From positions 1-64,000 of the forward strand of contig SWDM01000014.1 in assembly GCA_005116835.1 (NCBI GenBank): DNA of 64,000 nucleotides, written 5' to 3'. The position numbers and the translations under genes were made by a program. This DNA is from Nitrospira sp. (GTDB lineage: Bacteria; Nitrospirota; Nitrospiria; Nitrospirales; Nitrospiraceae). The notes below the pieces were generated by a model. The model was not told the origin of the DNA. It ran no database searches and saw only the letters and a list, made by a program, of their open reading frames with translations. Positions 1-9,239 of the stretch are shown piece by piece. How positions within the stretch are numbered: the stretch's first letter is position 1; the number at the start of each line of letters is the position of its first letter.

Positions 1-74
1 CCGTCCGATCGTTGATCCTAGGGCCACGGTGTGCGAGACATGTTCGGCGCACGGCTGAAATAGGTGGAGAGAAG

Positions 75-123
75 AACCGGACAGATCACGTGCTACAAAA
101 ACCGGACAAGTTAACTTGCTATC
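75..123. repeat. Two degenerate direct repeats, possible insertion-sequence end
   Basis: Two adjacent copies of about 22 bases begin with AACCGGACA (75 and 100) and end with TGCTA. Tandem terminal repeats of this kind occur at ends of some IS families such as IS21. No transposase is visible downstream, so if this is an IS end, the element lies to the left of the window or is a remnant. The call is inference. Confidence 0.3.
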
Positions 124-175
124 TACATGCTTATCGATAGATGAATGAGATTTTTGCAGAATGAAGCGGGATACT

Positions 176-1093
176 CTAGAGATTGGCAGAATTCTTGGCA
201 ATCGCCCGCAATGTTATCGAGACTTCCCTGAAAGAATGCGCCAGTTTGTCGAGCTGTGATCCCTTCGATAGAACTTCACTTGCGATAGACTTGAGCTGAC
301 TGTCGTAACTCCCCACCTCGGAGACAACCTCCGCAACCTTCGCGAGCATCTCTTTGCAAGAAGTCAGTTCCTGCTGTAATTGCTGAGCATTGGCTTGGGC
401 AGCCTTCATTTCTTCCATAGAGGCTTGCAGCTGTTGCGTTAATCGGCCGACATAGGCCTCCCGCGTCCGCATGTCTGATTCCAGGTTGATTTGTATTTCT
501 TCGCTTTCGCGACGACGCTCTTCCAGATTCCGAATGGCTTGGATCCAGGGAGCGATATCTCCGCCGAGCTTTGATGACTCGGGCAACGGCTCCCCACGTT
601 CCAACGCCTTGACCCCAAGTTGGAACCATTCGACGAATGCCATCACTTCTCCCAGCTTCAGATCGGTTGTGGGAGCGGAACGTGGGGCAGGCGCGCTGTC
701 GCGATTCGTGGGGGGCTCTGCCGGCTGTGGGGCTGGAGATGCTTTTGATTTTTTTTGCTGATTGTTTCTTGGCTGTGCCCAACGATGATACTCAAGCAGG
801 ACCGCAATGGAATGGCGACACATTGGCTCTTCAGGCAGCGCGCAGCTGCACTTGGAGATGAGGTGTCCTTCTTTGAGACGGATCGTCTGTTCGTAAAGCC
901 CGGAATTTCCAATGACGGCAGATGTAATCTGGGCATCGTCTGCCTCAACGATCCGAACGCGATTTTGAGAGAGATACTGATTCCCGATGTGAAAGGCATT
1001 ACGGTCAACTACCGCTTGGATCATGGGAGGATCCAGGAGACTTAACCGCTCAGCAGAGCAGGGGATTTTGTTTCGCATGCGCTGAGTTTCCAT
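176..1093 (-). CDS. SWIM zinc-finger protein with coiled coil
   Basis: Protein of 305 residues. Residues 82-94 form a SWIM-type zinc site, C-x-C-x7-C-x-H (C82, C84, C92, H94), a module used for DNA or protein binding. A Pro/Ala-rich linker follows (about 110-142). Residues about 180-265 are rich in Glu, Gln and Leu in heptad-like spacing, a predicted coiled coil. There is no signal peptide and no catalytic domain, although SWIM domains often accompany SNF2 helicases. It is likely a cytoplasmic scaffold or DNA-binding protein of unknown role. The upstream ribosome site is weak, so the start is not certain. Confidence 0.7.
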   Translation of the reverse strand: METQRMRNKIPCSAERLSLLDPPMIQAVVDRNAFHIGNQYLSQNRVRIVEADDAQITSAVIGNSGLYEQTIRLKEGHLISKCSCALPEEPMCRHSIAVLLEYHRWAQPRNNQQKKSKASPAPQPAEPPTNRDSAPAPRSAPTTDLKLGEVMAFVEWFQLGVKALERGEPLPESSKLGGDIAPWIQAIRNLEERRRESEEIQINLESDMRTREAYVGRLTQQLQASMEEMKAAQANAQQLQQELTSCKEMLAKVAEVVSEVGSYDSQLKSIASEVLSKGSQLDKLAHSFREVSITLRAIAKNSANL

Positions 1094-1515
1094 TCATTAC
1101 CAAGGGCATCTAACCATGCGGCGTAGTCTGAAACAGGCTGTAAGAACTGTCAAGAATTCATGGGTTTTCAGCAAGCGGTTGCGTCGCGTCAGAATCTTCC
1201 CATGGGTCCACCAAGCAGAATAATAGTCGTTGCCCGCGTCAGGCCAACTTGTATGGATCGTGGAGATGGATCGGTCAAAGGATGGAGTCGCACTCAGTTA
1301 CGGAGCGGATCCCAAGATAATACTATGGGCGGCGGATAGAGAAAGTCTGCCGGCTCCTCGGGCAGTAAGGCCCAATAGGTAAGGACTGGCTGATTTGTCC
1401 CTATGGGTGCGGGAACGGGTGGGGAATACAACCATCATAAATATTGCGGGCTAGTCCGCATTATTCATGATGGTACGTCGAGAAAAGGCCGTTGGCGGAC
1501 TTTTTCAGCAGCCTG
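1094..1515. other. Gene-free stretch with a palindrome and a repeat fragment
   Basis: No convincing coding sequence is seen in these 422 bases. They contain an imperfect hairpin at 1432-1473 (CCATCATAAATATTGCGG against CCGCATTATTCATGATGG, loop gctagt). A fragment of the long palindromic repeat family described at 51316 lies in reverse orientation at about 1478-1515. The region looks like a mobile-repeat graveyard between divergent or unrelated genes. Confidence 0.5.
1432..1473. repeat. Imperfect palindrome, about 18-bp arms
   Basis: Left arm 1432-1449 and right arm 1456-1473 are complementary with two or three mismatches around the loop gctagt. There is no T-run, so it does not look like a terminator. 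It abuts the truncated repeat copy at 1478-1515 and may be the end of a small non-autonomous element. Confidence 0.45.
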
Positions 1516-1755
1516 TTAGAGTCGCGTGTGAGACCCGTCGCAAATGGGTGGTTTCTTCGTCTGCTTACAGCCACAGAAGGCTACCCGTTTCTTCTCTTCA
1601 TAGTGGATTTTCATCGGCGAGAACTCTGTTCCTGTATGAGATCCATCACAAAACGGCTGGGTTTTTGATCGACCGCATTGACACCATAAAACAGTGCCCG
1701 GCCCCGCTTCGATAATACATGGCGTCCGTTGTGCAATCACCGGCTTATCTGGCAT
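1516..1755 (-). CDS. CDGSH-type iron-sulfur protein
   Basis: 79-residue protein with two CDGSH iron-sulfur motifs: C-x-C-x10 leading to FCDGSH, then a second C-x-C leading to ICDGSH. Each motif in this family binds a [2Fe-2S] cluster with three Cys and one His. The start at 1755 was chosen because AAGGAGGGG lies just upstream of this ATG; a longer frame reaching 1821 has no such site. Family members act in redox or iron-sulfur transfer, and the specific partner is unknown. Not obviously in an operon; the ChaN-like gene starts 3' of it on the same strand but is transcribed first. Confidence 0.85.
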   Translation of the reverse strand: MPDKPVIAQRTPCIIEAGPGTVLWCQCGRSKTQPFCDGSHTGTEFSPMKIHYEEKKRVAFCGCKQTKKPPICDGSHTRL

Positions 1756-1828
1756 CAACCCCTCCTTAGACGTAAACGATGAGATGGCGCACGACCGCCG
1801 AATGTCCTCTGTCGGTCGCACAGATTAT

Positions 1829-2851
1829 TCAACATCGGCGGGGTAGGCCCTTCGCACTGACGGGCGTCAGCCACAGGTAGTCCGCTACCCTCTCGCGAAC
1901 CATGGTTTGTAATTCTTGGATTCGCCCCACATCGAACGACGTCATATAAACACTCATATGGCGAACCTGACCAGCTAGCCTACGGGCCACTCGTTTTGGA
2001 ACCGGAAGGTTATATTGAATGTGTCCGGCCCCTGTATAGCTCACCAGCGGGCCTGCCATGGTATCGGTCTCCAAGTGAATCAAGCTAAGGCGATGCACCA
2101 GCGTCTTAGCCATTCCTTCGTCTCGAAACATAGAGGCTTCGAGCATCGATTGATAGAAGCTGTCGTCCCCTTTCCCATGACAAGCCTGGAGTTGCTCCAG
2201 GATTCGCTTTCGATAAATCTGATCATCGACAATATTTTCACCCTTCATGCCCCATTGCGCCATCAAGGGATCGGATTGGGCCTGAGCCATACCGTTCTTG
2301 GCGACCATCCGTACCAATGGTTTCGGGGGATTCATAGCATCCACAGTCCAATGGTGTTCTTTGGCAAGTTGAACCAGCGGTTCATAATCTTCAAATGCAC
2401 CGCCCCAGTTCTGTTGCCACCTGACGGTATCCAGGAACTCCTGGCGCGTTATCTCGAGCCCTGACACATATTGATCCAGTGCGGTTTGGCCGTCCCAGCC
2501 GAACATTTCCATAGCTAAGGCAGGCTTCCGCCCCTCTGCCTTCAGCCTCCGCAGCACCGTCAGCGCCGCATCGATATGAAACCGATTGTGGTGTTCTTCG
2601 CCCAGATAAATGATGTCCTGCTGGTGCCATAAGGCAGCCCATTGATCGAAAGGAACCGTCTGCCCTGTCGCCGTATCAATGATCTGCCATTCCTTGAACG
2701 GTACAGGCTGTCCGTCCTGTAAGGCCACAGATGGTGTAGCCACTCCTCCGTTCACGCAGGCTACGGCCAAGCCCAATACGCTAAGGGCCAAGAATATCTT
2801 GAGTGAAGCGACGATCGCACGTGCGGCGAGTAATCCCGGTGTCTTGAACAT
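1829..2851 (-). CDS. ChaN-family (DUF399) lipoprotein
   Basis: 340 residues. The N-terminal hydrophobic segment (about 16-31) ends in LAVAC, so Cys32 is a probable lipobox cysteine. The GEEHHN motif at 84-89 and the AMEMFGWDGQ stretch match the ChaN/Tiki-like fold (DUF399), whose members include haem-binding outer-membrane lipoproteins involved in iron uptake. Length fits a full-length member. It stands 3' to nothing obvious and is followed by the CDGSH protein gene 73 bases downstream, possibly co-transcribed. Haem or iron function is inferred from the family only. Confidence 0.75.
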   Translation of the reverse strand: MFKTPGLLAARAIVASLKIFLALSVLGLAVACVNGGVATPSVALQDGQPVPFKEWQIIDTATGQTVPFDQWAALWHQQDIIYLGEEHHNRFHIDAALTVLRRLKAEGRKPALAMEMFGWDGQTALDQYVSGLEITRQEFLDTVRWQQNWGGAFEDYEPLVQLAKEHHWTVDAMNPPKPLVRMVAKNGMAQAQSDPLMAQWGMKGENIVDDQIYRKRILEQLQACHGKGDDSFYQSMLEASMFRDEGMAKTLVHRLSLIHLETDTMAGPLVSYTGAGHIQYNLPVPKRVARRLAGQVRHMSVYMTSFDVGRIQELQTMVRERVADYLWLTPVSAKGLPRRC

Positions 2852-2988
2852 AGACTCTACCTAACACAGGTTTCTTAGGATGGGCAAGACGGAAGCCTTG
2901 ACGCTGATAGGACAGGTCGTTATGCTGCCATATTGGCTAATCGATCAACATCGACGGATCTGCATCCACGCCCCGCGACAAGCGACTC

Positions 2989-4302
2989 ATGAACTCTCCG
3001 GCACAGGCTCTTGCAGACTTTCGCTCACAAGTCACTCAACTCTTGCAGGAGCGTGACAAGGAGTGGGAGGACTCGCGTAAACTTGTCGAAGCGAAGCAAC
3101 TTGCTACGACCTTGAAACGTTTGATCGAGGAGGCCCATCGCGTCGATCTTCCCGTCGTTATCCGAGATGCGATCACCCTGGCGTTAGGAAACTCAGAATG
3201 CACCAGCATTCAGAGTTTGCCTGGTCCCAGGCTCAAGGAGCTGACAGGCCTTCCCCCGACCAAAGCCGTACGGGCTCTCTGTGTCTGGTTCGGAGTCATT
3301 GATGGGTCGGCGTCTCAGTGGCCGGTATCCTCACTGCAGAGCGCAGAGGTCGAGGCCTTCGCCCACTCTCATCCCAATCCGTTCGATCTCCTGCTCCATG
3401 CAGACGTAGCCTCCCTCCTCGATGTGGGAGCCGGCGATCTTTCATTTGCCACGGAACTTGTCGAGCTATATGTGGCCTCCCTTCAGCAGCGGCAACGCGA
3501 GCTGATCCTTCATGCGCTTGACCGGCTACAGCCTGGTTCACAGCTTGGCGGCCCGCTTCATCCAGAACGGGAACGACTCAACGGTTTGCGGTCTCGGGCG
3601 GGGCTCTCATTTCAATTTTACGGAAATCAGGACATGTTCAACCTGGAGAGCCTCGAACAGGCTGGAAAGCTTGCGCCCCGCTATACGATCGCAACTTGCT
3701 GGGCTCCTGCAACACCCACATTTGCCTATGAACCGACGAGACTGTCCGATCAGATCATCACTCAAGAACTCCATCGGACGAAAGGCGCATTCCGACAGAC
3801 CCACTTTTCCGGAGAGCCAGCTTTAGAAGTTCAGCATGATGGGCGCGCACTCCTCTTTCCCCCATGGAAGTTTGAGATTCGAGGCCCGCTCGCTTTGCTT
3901 GACCTGCTGGCGCGACGGGGTCTTTTCTCCGTCATCGGGGCGGCCGATACCCAAGTCTTCTGGGAAATCTTGGCACAGCTCCTTGAAGACGTCCGCTATC
4001 GACCGAGCAGTCAGCCATTTACATCAGGTAATTTTTCAACAGTGTTCGGAGAGATCTTCGAGCGGCTCTCAGGCCTGGAGCTGGGTGAGACTATGAACTT
4101 GTCAACCCTCGGCCCATTGCGCCGGCAAATTCCTCGGATCCTTCCCCTCCATCCGACGTGGGCTCCGTCCTACCGTTTCCGGTCCGTTCAGGTTCGCCGT
4201 GGCGCTGTTTTCCCAGGAACTCCTGCTAGCAGTACCGCTCGACGGTTTCCCGACATGGTGGAAGAAAGCCCACCCTGGATGCTGATCCTCGTGCCGGAAT
4301 AA
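2989..4302 (+). CDS. Hypothetical protein with methyltransferase-like glycine motif
   Basis: 437 residues, no signal peptide. Residues 143-153 read LLDVGAGDLSF, like motif I of class I SAM-dependent methyltransferases. The usual following acidic and catalytic motifs are not obvious, so activity is uncertain. The C-terminal part is rich in aromatic residues and ends in a hydrophobic WMLILVPE tail. It stands alone, with flanking gaps of 137 and 369 bases. No family was recognised beyond the motif. Confidence 0.6.
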   Translation: MNSPAQALADFRSQVTQLLQERDKEWEDSRKLVEAKQLATTLKRLIEEAHRVDLPVVIRDAITLALGNSECTSIQSLPGPRLKELTGLPPTKAVRALCVWFGVIDGSASQWPVSSLQSAEVEAFAHSHPNPFDLLLHADVASLLDVGAGDLSFATELVELYVASLQQRQRELILHALDRLQPGSQLGGPLHPERERLNGLRSRAGLSFQFYGNQDMFNLESLEQAGKLAPRYTIATCWAPATPTFAYEPTRLSDQIITQELHRTKGAFRQTHFSGEPALEVQHDGRALLFPPWKFEIRGPLALLDLLARRGLFSVIGAADTQVFWEILAQLLEDVRYRPSSQPFTSGNFSTVFGEIFERLSGLELGETMNLSTLGPLRRQIPRILPLHPTWAPSYRFRSVQVRRGAVFPGTPASSTARRFPDMVEESPPWMLILVPE

Positions 4303-4671
4303 CAGAGGTTGAACAAGTCGGCTTTCTCACCTGCCCACCCTGGAACCTACTTCACCCACCCCTGAGGCTGCCAAGACAGCCTCTTTGCCCTAGGACGCGC
4401 CTTTTCCCCTGCGGCGTTCTTGAGACCCGTGAAGCGTATCTCGTGTTTCCGAGGAATTTTCAATTGAACATCGAGCATTGAGCATTACGGTTGCTTGTGT
4501 TTCACGAACTGCGAGATCGACCCAGCCTTCGCAAAGCCTTGCCAATCACGATCTCCTGGCCGGTTGATGCAAAAACTCATGTGAAAATTGACCATATACA
4601 GACCCTTTGTTAGACTTCGAGCGTGTTAGATCACCATCCATGCCTGAATCACCAGGGCCACTAATCCCAAC
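4303..4671. other. Gene-free stretch
   Basis: 369 bases without a supported gene. A small hairpin at 4364-4383 (GAGGCTG, loop ccaaga, CAGCCTC) followed by TTT could terminate the upstream gene. The remainder is unremarkable; it must contain the promoter of the moxR gene, but no clear -35/-10 pair stood out. Confidence 0.4.
4364..4387 (+). terminator. Weak intrinsic terminator candidate
   Basis: Seven-base-pair hairpin with loop of six, followed by CTTTG, 62 bases after the stop of the unknown gene ending at 4302. The short T-run makes it a weak candidate. Confidence 0.3.
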
Positions 4672-5613
4672 ATGAATTCATCTCACACCATCCGGTCGAT
4701 CCAGGACAATATTGCGCTTGTCATCAAGGGGAAAGCCCATGTGATTGAAATGGCGGTGGTTTGCCTTCTGGCCCGTGGCCATCTTCTACTGGAAGATGTA
4801 CCTGGTGTCGGTAAAACCACATTGGCGCACAGCTTGGCCAGATCACTGGATTGTTCGTTCAAGCGCATCCAATTCACCAGCGATCTCTTGCCTTCCGATA
4901 TCGTGGGTGTTTCCATGTTTAACCGGCAAAAGCAAGGATTTGAGTTCATACCTGGCCCAATTTTCGCCAACGTGGTCTTGGCCGACGAGATCAACCGCAC
5001 AACCCCGAAGACACAGAGTAGCCTCCTTGAGGCGATGAGCGAAGCACAGATCTCCGTCGATAACCAAACGCATCTTCTTGAACAGCCATTTATGGTCATT
5101 GCCACACAGAACCCATCAGAATATCACGGAACATTCCCCCTTCCAGAGTCTCAGCTCGACCGGTTTCTTATGCGTCTCTGTATTGGATATCCCACGGTTG
5201 AGGAAGAGAGAAAGGTGCTCGATCGTCCCTATTCGTTGCATCCAGCTGAGGCGCTGGATGCGGTGTTGTCGGCTCAGGAAGTATTGGCATTGCAGGCCCG
5301 TGTGGATCAGGTCCATATGGAAGAGAGCTTGACGGACTATCTGCTCGCGATTGTGCAGGCGACTCGCCAGAGTGAGCTATTATCCCTGGGAGTCAGCACA
5401 CGTGGAGCCCTAGGGTTGAGCAAGGCAGCTAAGGCCTTGGCGGTCGTCCGCGGACGGGATTATTGTCTCCCTGACGACATTAAAGAGCTGGCGCCGATCG
5501 TGCTGTCGCACCGAGTCATGCTGAACCGGACCCATGGTATGCGGACACAAAGCTTCGAACATGCAGAGCGCATGGTGCTCGACATTGTCGACACAGTTCC
5601 CGTTCCTGTCTAG
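4672..5613 (+). CDS. moxR: MoxR-family AAA ATPase
   Basis: 313 residues. Walker A VPGVGKTT at 43-50, Walker B VVLADEINRT with D105 and E106, and an ATQNP sensor at about 145 identify the MoxR branch of AAA+ ATPases. MoxR proteins act as chaperones that help assemble or activate multi-protein complexes, typically with the DUF58 protein encoded next to them. The DUF58 and transglutaminase genes follow, giving the common moxR-DUF58-transglutaminase set. A palindromic repeat (5645-5754) is inserted between this gene and its DUF58 neighbour. Confidence 0.92.
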   Translation: MNSSHTIRSIQDNIALVIKGKAHVIEMAVVCLLARGHLLLEDVPGVGKTTLAHSLARSLDCSFKRIQFTSDLLPSDIVGVSMFNRQKQGFEFIPGPIFANVVLADEINRTTPKTQSSLLEAMSEAQISVDNQTHLLEQPFMVIATQNPSEYHGTFPLPESQLDRFLMRLCIGYPTVEEERKVLDRPYSLHPAEALDAVLSAQEVLALQARVDQVHMEESLTDYLLAIVQATRQSELLSLGVSTRGALGLSKAAKALAVVRGRDYCLPDDIKELAPIVLSHRVMLNRTHGMRTQSFEHAERMVLDIVDTVPVPV

Positions 5614-5644
5614 CCGGATATCGCGCAACAGCAGAATCGTCCCG

Positions 5645-5754
5645 CAGCATGCTCAGTAAGGCCGCAGCGTGCAAAGCCCCGGAGGCGTATCCTCCTTTGA
5701 TACGTTATGGGTCTAAACGATGTGAGAGCGAAGCCGGCGGACTTTTCAGTATCT
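5645..5754 (-). repeat. Long palindromic repeat, family 1, copy D (reverse)
   Basis: In reverse complement this matches the repeat at 51316-51437: terminal CTGAAAAG-TCCGCC, a central GTA/TAC-containing part, the CGCTGCGGCCTTACTG stretch and the end GAGCATGCTG. It is about 110 bp and sits between moxR and the DUF58 gene. Confidence 0.75.
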
Positions 5755-5771
5755 CCCCAGCTAGATAAGCG

Positions 5772-6926
5772 ATGCGCGTGAAGCACCTATTCCTCAACCA
5801 CCGTGTCTCCTCGGCGTTTTCCTTCCTCCGGAGCATGTCTCGGCGGCGGTCGATCCATTTCACCCCTGAAGGGACCAGATTTCTGTTGTTCACCTTGGGG
5901 ATCGGACTCGCCGCCATCAACACAGGCAACAACTTGTTCTACTTACTTCTCGCGATGATGCTCAGCCTCATTGTGATTTCCGGATTGCTTTCGGAGCACT
6001 GTCTTCGGCGATTGGAATTTCATCGCCATGTGCCTGATCTCATCATGGCTAACGAGCCGACCAATCTCACCCTCTCTGTTACCAACCGTAACCGATACTT
6101 GCCCAGCTTCTCGCTGCGCCTGCTCGACATTGTCGAAGGTCAAGATATCGACCGTGGACTCTCCATTCACCTCCTGCCGGCGCAGGGTTCTGTGCTGTTA
6201 TCCTATCCTCTGCTTGCCACGAAACGGGGTCGGATCCGGTTTGAAGCCATTGGGGTGCAGACTCATTTCCCCTTTGGGTTGTTTCGAAAGATAGGGCGTT
6301 ACGACATGGCAGCGGATCTCCTGGTTAGTCCTCCCATCAAGCCGCTCACCTTACGGTTCGTGGATGAGTTGTTCAGCGAGGGGCAAGGAGAGTCCCTTTC
6401 TCGGCGAGGAGACGGGACGCAACTGTACAATCTCCGGTTGTATCATCCGGGCGATGATTCACGAGCGATCCATTGGATGACCACTGCCCGGACCTCTCAG
6501 CTGATCGTGCGGGAAACCGAAGCAGAGGATCAGCGACGCATCACGGTTGTGCTCTCCCTCGTAGCCCCGGACGAAGGAGAAGCCCTTTTCGAACGGAGCA
6601 TCACGTTTGTGGCGTCACTTCTTTGGCAATTGACTGACCGTGCCTACCCGGTACGGCTTATCGTAGGGGGAGAGGATTCAGGGTTCGGGGCCGGGCCCAC
6701 TCATCTCTTGGCGACGTTGCGCCTGTTAGCGTTGTGCGAAAGGCAGCGGCCTTCCATAGGTCTAGATGGCCATGAATGGCAGCATCCCAGGCTCAATAGT
6801 CGCGACGAGGATAGCTATACGGTGGCGGTCATTCCCTGGTCGGGCCAGTCGGATCCCTTAAACGGGGTGCCAGCCGATCGGGTGCTCTACGCCGCGCAAT
6901 TGGAAGAGTTGACGCATGCCTTTTAA
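5772..6926 (+). CDS. DUF58 domain protein
   Basis: 384 residues. Two hydrophobic segments at about 35-70 predict membrane anchoring. The C-terminal part holds the DUF58 signature: GDDSRAIHWMTTAR, then a conserved ETEAED stretch. DUF58 proteins are von Willebrand-like partners of MoxR ATPases. The gene overlaps the next one by 11 bases, which supports co-translation. Substrate or target complex is unknown. The start could lie somewhat downstream, because a palindromic repeat ends only 17 bases upstream. Confidence 0.85.
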   Translation: MRVKHLFLNHRVSSAFSFLRSMSRRRSIHFTPEGTRFLLFTLGIGLAAINTGNNLFYLLLAMMLSLIVISGLLSEHCLRRLEFHRHVPDLIMANEPTNLTLSVTNRNRYLPSFSLRLLDIVEGQDIDRGLSIHLLPAQGSVLLSYPLLATKRGRIRFEAIGVQTHFPFGLFRKIGRYDMAADLLVSPPIKPLTLRFVDELFSEGQGESLSRRGDGTQLYNLRLYHPGDDSRAIHWMTTARTSQLIVRETEAEDQRRITVVLSLVAPDEGEALFERSITFVASLLWQLTDRAYPVRLIVGGEDSGFGAGPTHLLATLRLLALCERQRPSIGLDGHEWQHPRLNSRDEDSYTVAVIPWSGQSDPLNGVPADRVLYAAQLEELTHAF

Positions 6927-9108
6927 CCAGGCCTTTGCCCTCAGCTCCATCCTCCTCGCCACTGTGGCATTTAGTGGGCTTGTACTTGGCCAGAGCGTCC
7001 CGCTCTGGCTTGCCCTTCCCACGACAATCATCATTACGATTTCGATACTCCACGCATACGGGGTCGGTTTCATTCGACGAGCGGTAACACAGGTCACAGT
7101 TTCGCCGACGTTGTTGAACGGGTTGTTGGTCGGCGCTTTTATCATATTGCTGATCGATCTCATCGCTGTGTCGCAAGACCTTCTTCCCGCTGGTATCCAT
7201 TTCTTAGTCGTGTTGCTTGGTGTTAAGTTGCTCACCCTTCAGCAGAGGCGCGATTATCGGCATCTCTATGCCATTAGTCTGATGGCAATCCTCGCTTCTG
7301 CCGCATTGACATCCGAAGCATGGTATGTGCCGGTTTTCCTCCTGTATTTACTCGCGGCAGTTTGGACGCTCCTGCTGTATCATGTCACCCAGGAAACAGG
7401 GGAAACCACTTCGTCCGTCTCGCCCTTGAGCACGTCAGCCTGTCACACGACATTTCCAGTCTGCATCACTCGCCGATTTTTTTGGCTGACAAACGGTACT
7501 GCTGTTCTGACAGTTGCTTTGACGCTCGCCATATTCTTCCTCATTCCTCGCATGGGCGCAGGTGTGTTGCAGAAGACGAGTGGGGAGGCGTTGCGCACGA
7601 CCGGGTTTTCCGATCGGGTCGATCTCGGGACGATCGGGTCTGTTAAGCAAGATCCTCAGATCGTCATGCGGGTTGAAATGCCGGATCAGACGGCTGTTAA
7701 CAAAATCCGCCTCTATCTGAGAGGCCTCGCTTACGATCAGTACAATGGGCAGTCATGGAGCCACAGTGGAACTCGTCGCCGCTCGTTGAGCCTCGTGGCT
7801 GAGGGAACATTTCTGGTTCCCCCGGCCGGCAGCTATCCCCCAGACAGTCTGTCAGGACCTATCAGGCAAGATATTATGCTTGAAACGCTCGATACCGAGG
7901 TGCTATTCGCGGCTCCTTTGGCAGAACTCGTGAGGGGGGAGTTTTTGACGGTACAGGACGATGTCATGGGCGGGCTCCGTTTACCGGCTCCTCCTTCCTC
8001 ACGCATCAGATACTCGGTTACTTCGCGTGAGCCACAGCTTGCCCCCGACGACCAGACCGCGTCGACCCTCGTCTATCCCGACTCGGTTCGTGCCCACTAC
8101 CTTCAGGTTCCTGAGGGATCACAGCTGGTTGCGGAGTTGGCGCATCGCGTCAGCCATGAGGCCATGACCCCATTCGCGCGGACGAAGGTGATCCAGCAAC
8201 ATCTCTTGGAAAATTATGGTTATAGCCTTGATGCCGATACGGCCACGCTCAGCCATCCGCTTGAAGAGTTTCTCTTCACACGAAAAACTGGGTACTGTGA
8301 ACATTACGCGACCGCAATGGTTGTGATGCTGCGAACGATAGGCATTCCTGCTCGACTTGTCACAGGGTTTCTGGCCACGGAATGGAACGAGTACGGGGGC
8401 TATTTCACCGTGCGACAGCGGGATGCCCATGCCTGGGTCGAGGTCTATTTCCCTCGCTCGGGCTGGGTCACTATGGATCCTACCCCCACCGTTATTGCAG
8501 CAGTTGCCCCTTCTCGATGGGAGCCTCTCGGCCGATTCGGAGAATCCATTCGATTACAGTGGGATCGGCTATTCATCCATTACAGCGCAAAGGATCAATT
8601 GGCCGTTGTTCATGGGGTACGAGAAAGCGGTGATGTCATGCGTGAGAAGGGAAGCCGCTGGATTTCGGCGCTCAGTGCCCCGATAGGACAGCTGTTCAAA
8701 CGCCTAACAGAAATAGCTCGCACGTTTGAGCCTGGGTTACCTGAACTTGTCGCAGGGGGGATCGTGGTCGGTTTGGCTCTATTCATCCTCATGGTTCGGG
8801 ACAGGATCGCGCTTTGGGCTACCACTCATCTTCCGACTTCGCATGCGCAGCTCGCAATTGTACAGCTTTACGCTCGCATGCTTCGCACGGTTGAAAGGCA
8901 AGGCGTGAGTAAGCCATCATCTGTCACTGCCAGCGAATTTGCCAGACTGGTTGAACGGGAATGGGAAGCAGGCGCTCCTATCGTGGCAACCATAACTGCC
9001 CTCTATCACCAAGGGCGATTTAGTCGAACGCCACTGACCCCGGAAGATCTTTCTCGTGCGGCCGAACAGGTGGGGCAACTGCAATCACTCACACGTGTGG
9101 CTCGCTAG
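6916..9108 (+). CDS. TgpA-like membrane transglutaminase (DUF3488/transglutaminase core)
   Basis: 730 residues. The N-terminal third holds about six membrane segments (DUF3488-like), followed by a periplasmic transglutaminase core and a further membrane segment near 610-630 with a C-terminal cytoplasmic tail (DUF4129-like). The catalytic triad is visible: C461 in KTGYCEHYATA, H505 in RDAHAWVEVYF and D521 in WVTMDPTP. It belongs to the moxR-DUF58-transglutaminase gene set. The natural substrate is unknown; TgpA itself is essential in Pseudomonas. Confidence 0.9.
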   Translation: MPFNQAFALSSILLATVAFSGLVLGQSVPLWLALPTTIIITISILHAYGVGFIRRAVTQVTVSPTLLNGLLVGAFIILLIDLIAVSQDLLPAGIHFLVVLLGVKLLTLQQRRDYRHLYAISLMAILASAALTSEAWYVPVFLLYLLAAVWTLLLYHVTQETGETTSSVSPLSTSACHTTFPVCITRRFFWLTNGTAVLTVALTLAIFFLIPRMGAGVLQKTSGEALRTTGFSDRVDLGTIGSVKQDPQIVMRVEMPDQTAVNKIRLYLRGLAYDQYNGQSWSHSGTRRRSLSLVAEGTFLVPPAGSYPPDSLSGPIRQDIMLETLDTEVLFAAPLAELVRGEFLTVQDDVMGGLRLPAPPSSRIRYSVTSREPQLAPDDQTASTLVYPDSVRAHYLQVPEGSQLVAELAHRVSHEAMTPFARTKVIQQHLLENYGYSLDADTATLSHPLEEFLFTRKTGYCEHYATAMVVMLRTIGIPARLVTGFLATEWNEYGGYFTVRQRDAHAWVEVYFPRSGWVTMDPTPTVIAAVAPSRWEPLGRFGESIRLQWDRLFIHYSAKDQLAVVHGVRESGDVMREKGSRWISALSAPIGQLFKRLTEIARTFEPGLPELVAGGIVVGLALFILMVRDRIALWATTHLPTSHAQLAIVQLYARMLRTVERQGVSKPSSVTASEFARLVEREWEAGAPIVATITALYHQGRFSRTPLTPEDLSRAAEQVGQLQSLTRVAR

Positions 9109-9164
9109 CCCGACCTTGCTATGATGAAGGGAGAGACGAGAAGTTTTGACAGGACTATCTATAT

Positions 9165-9239
9165 TGGAGCGGGAAACGGGATTTGAACCCGCGACCCTCG
9201 CCTTGGCAAGGCGATGCTCTACCACTGAGCTATTCCCGC
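9165..9239 (-). tRNA. tRNA-Gly (anticodon GCC)
   Basis: On the minus strand the 75 bases fold as a cloverleaf: acceptor GCGGGAA/TTCCCGC, D arm with AGCTCAGTGGTAGAGC, anticodon stem GCCTT-GCC-AAGGC, and T arm GCGGG-TTCAAAT-CCCGT. The loop TTGCCAA gives anticodon GCC. The 3' CCA is encoded. It lies between the transglutaminase gene and the nxrA upstream region. Confidence 0.97.

Noticed and set aside
9165-9239. tRNA-Ala (GGC) reading of the tRNA gene
   Set aside because: The loop reads TTGGCAA on the plus strand, but the gene is on the minus strand, where it is TTGCCAA, so the anticodon is GCC (Gly).
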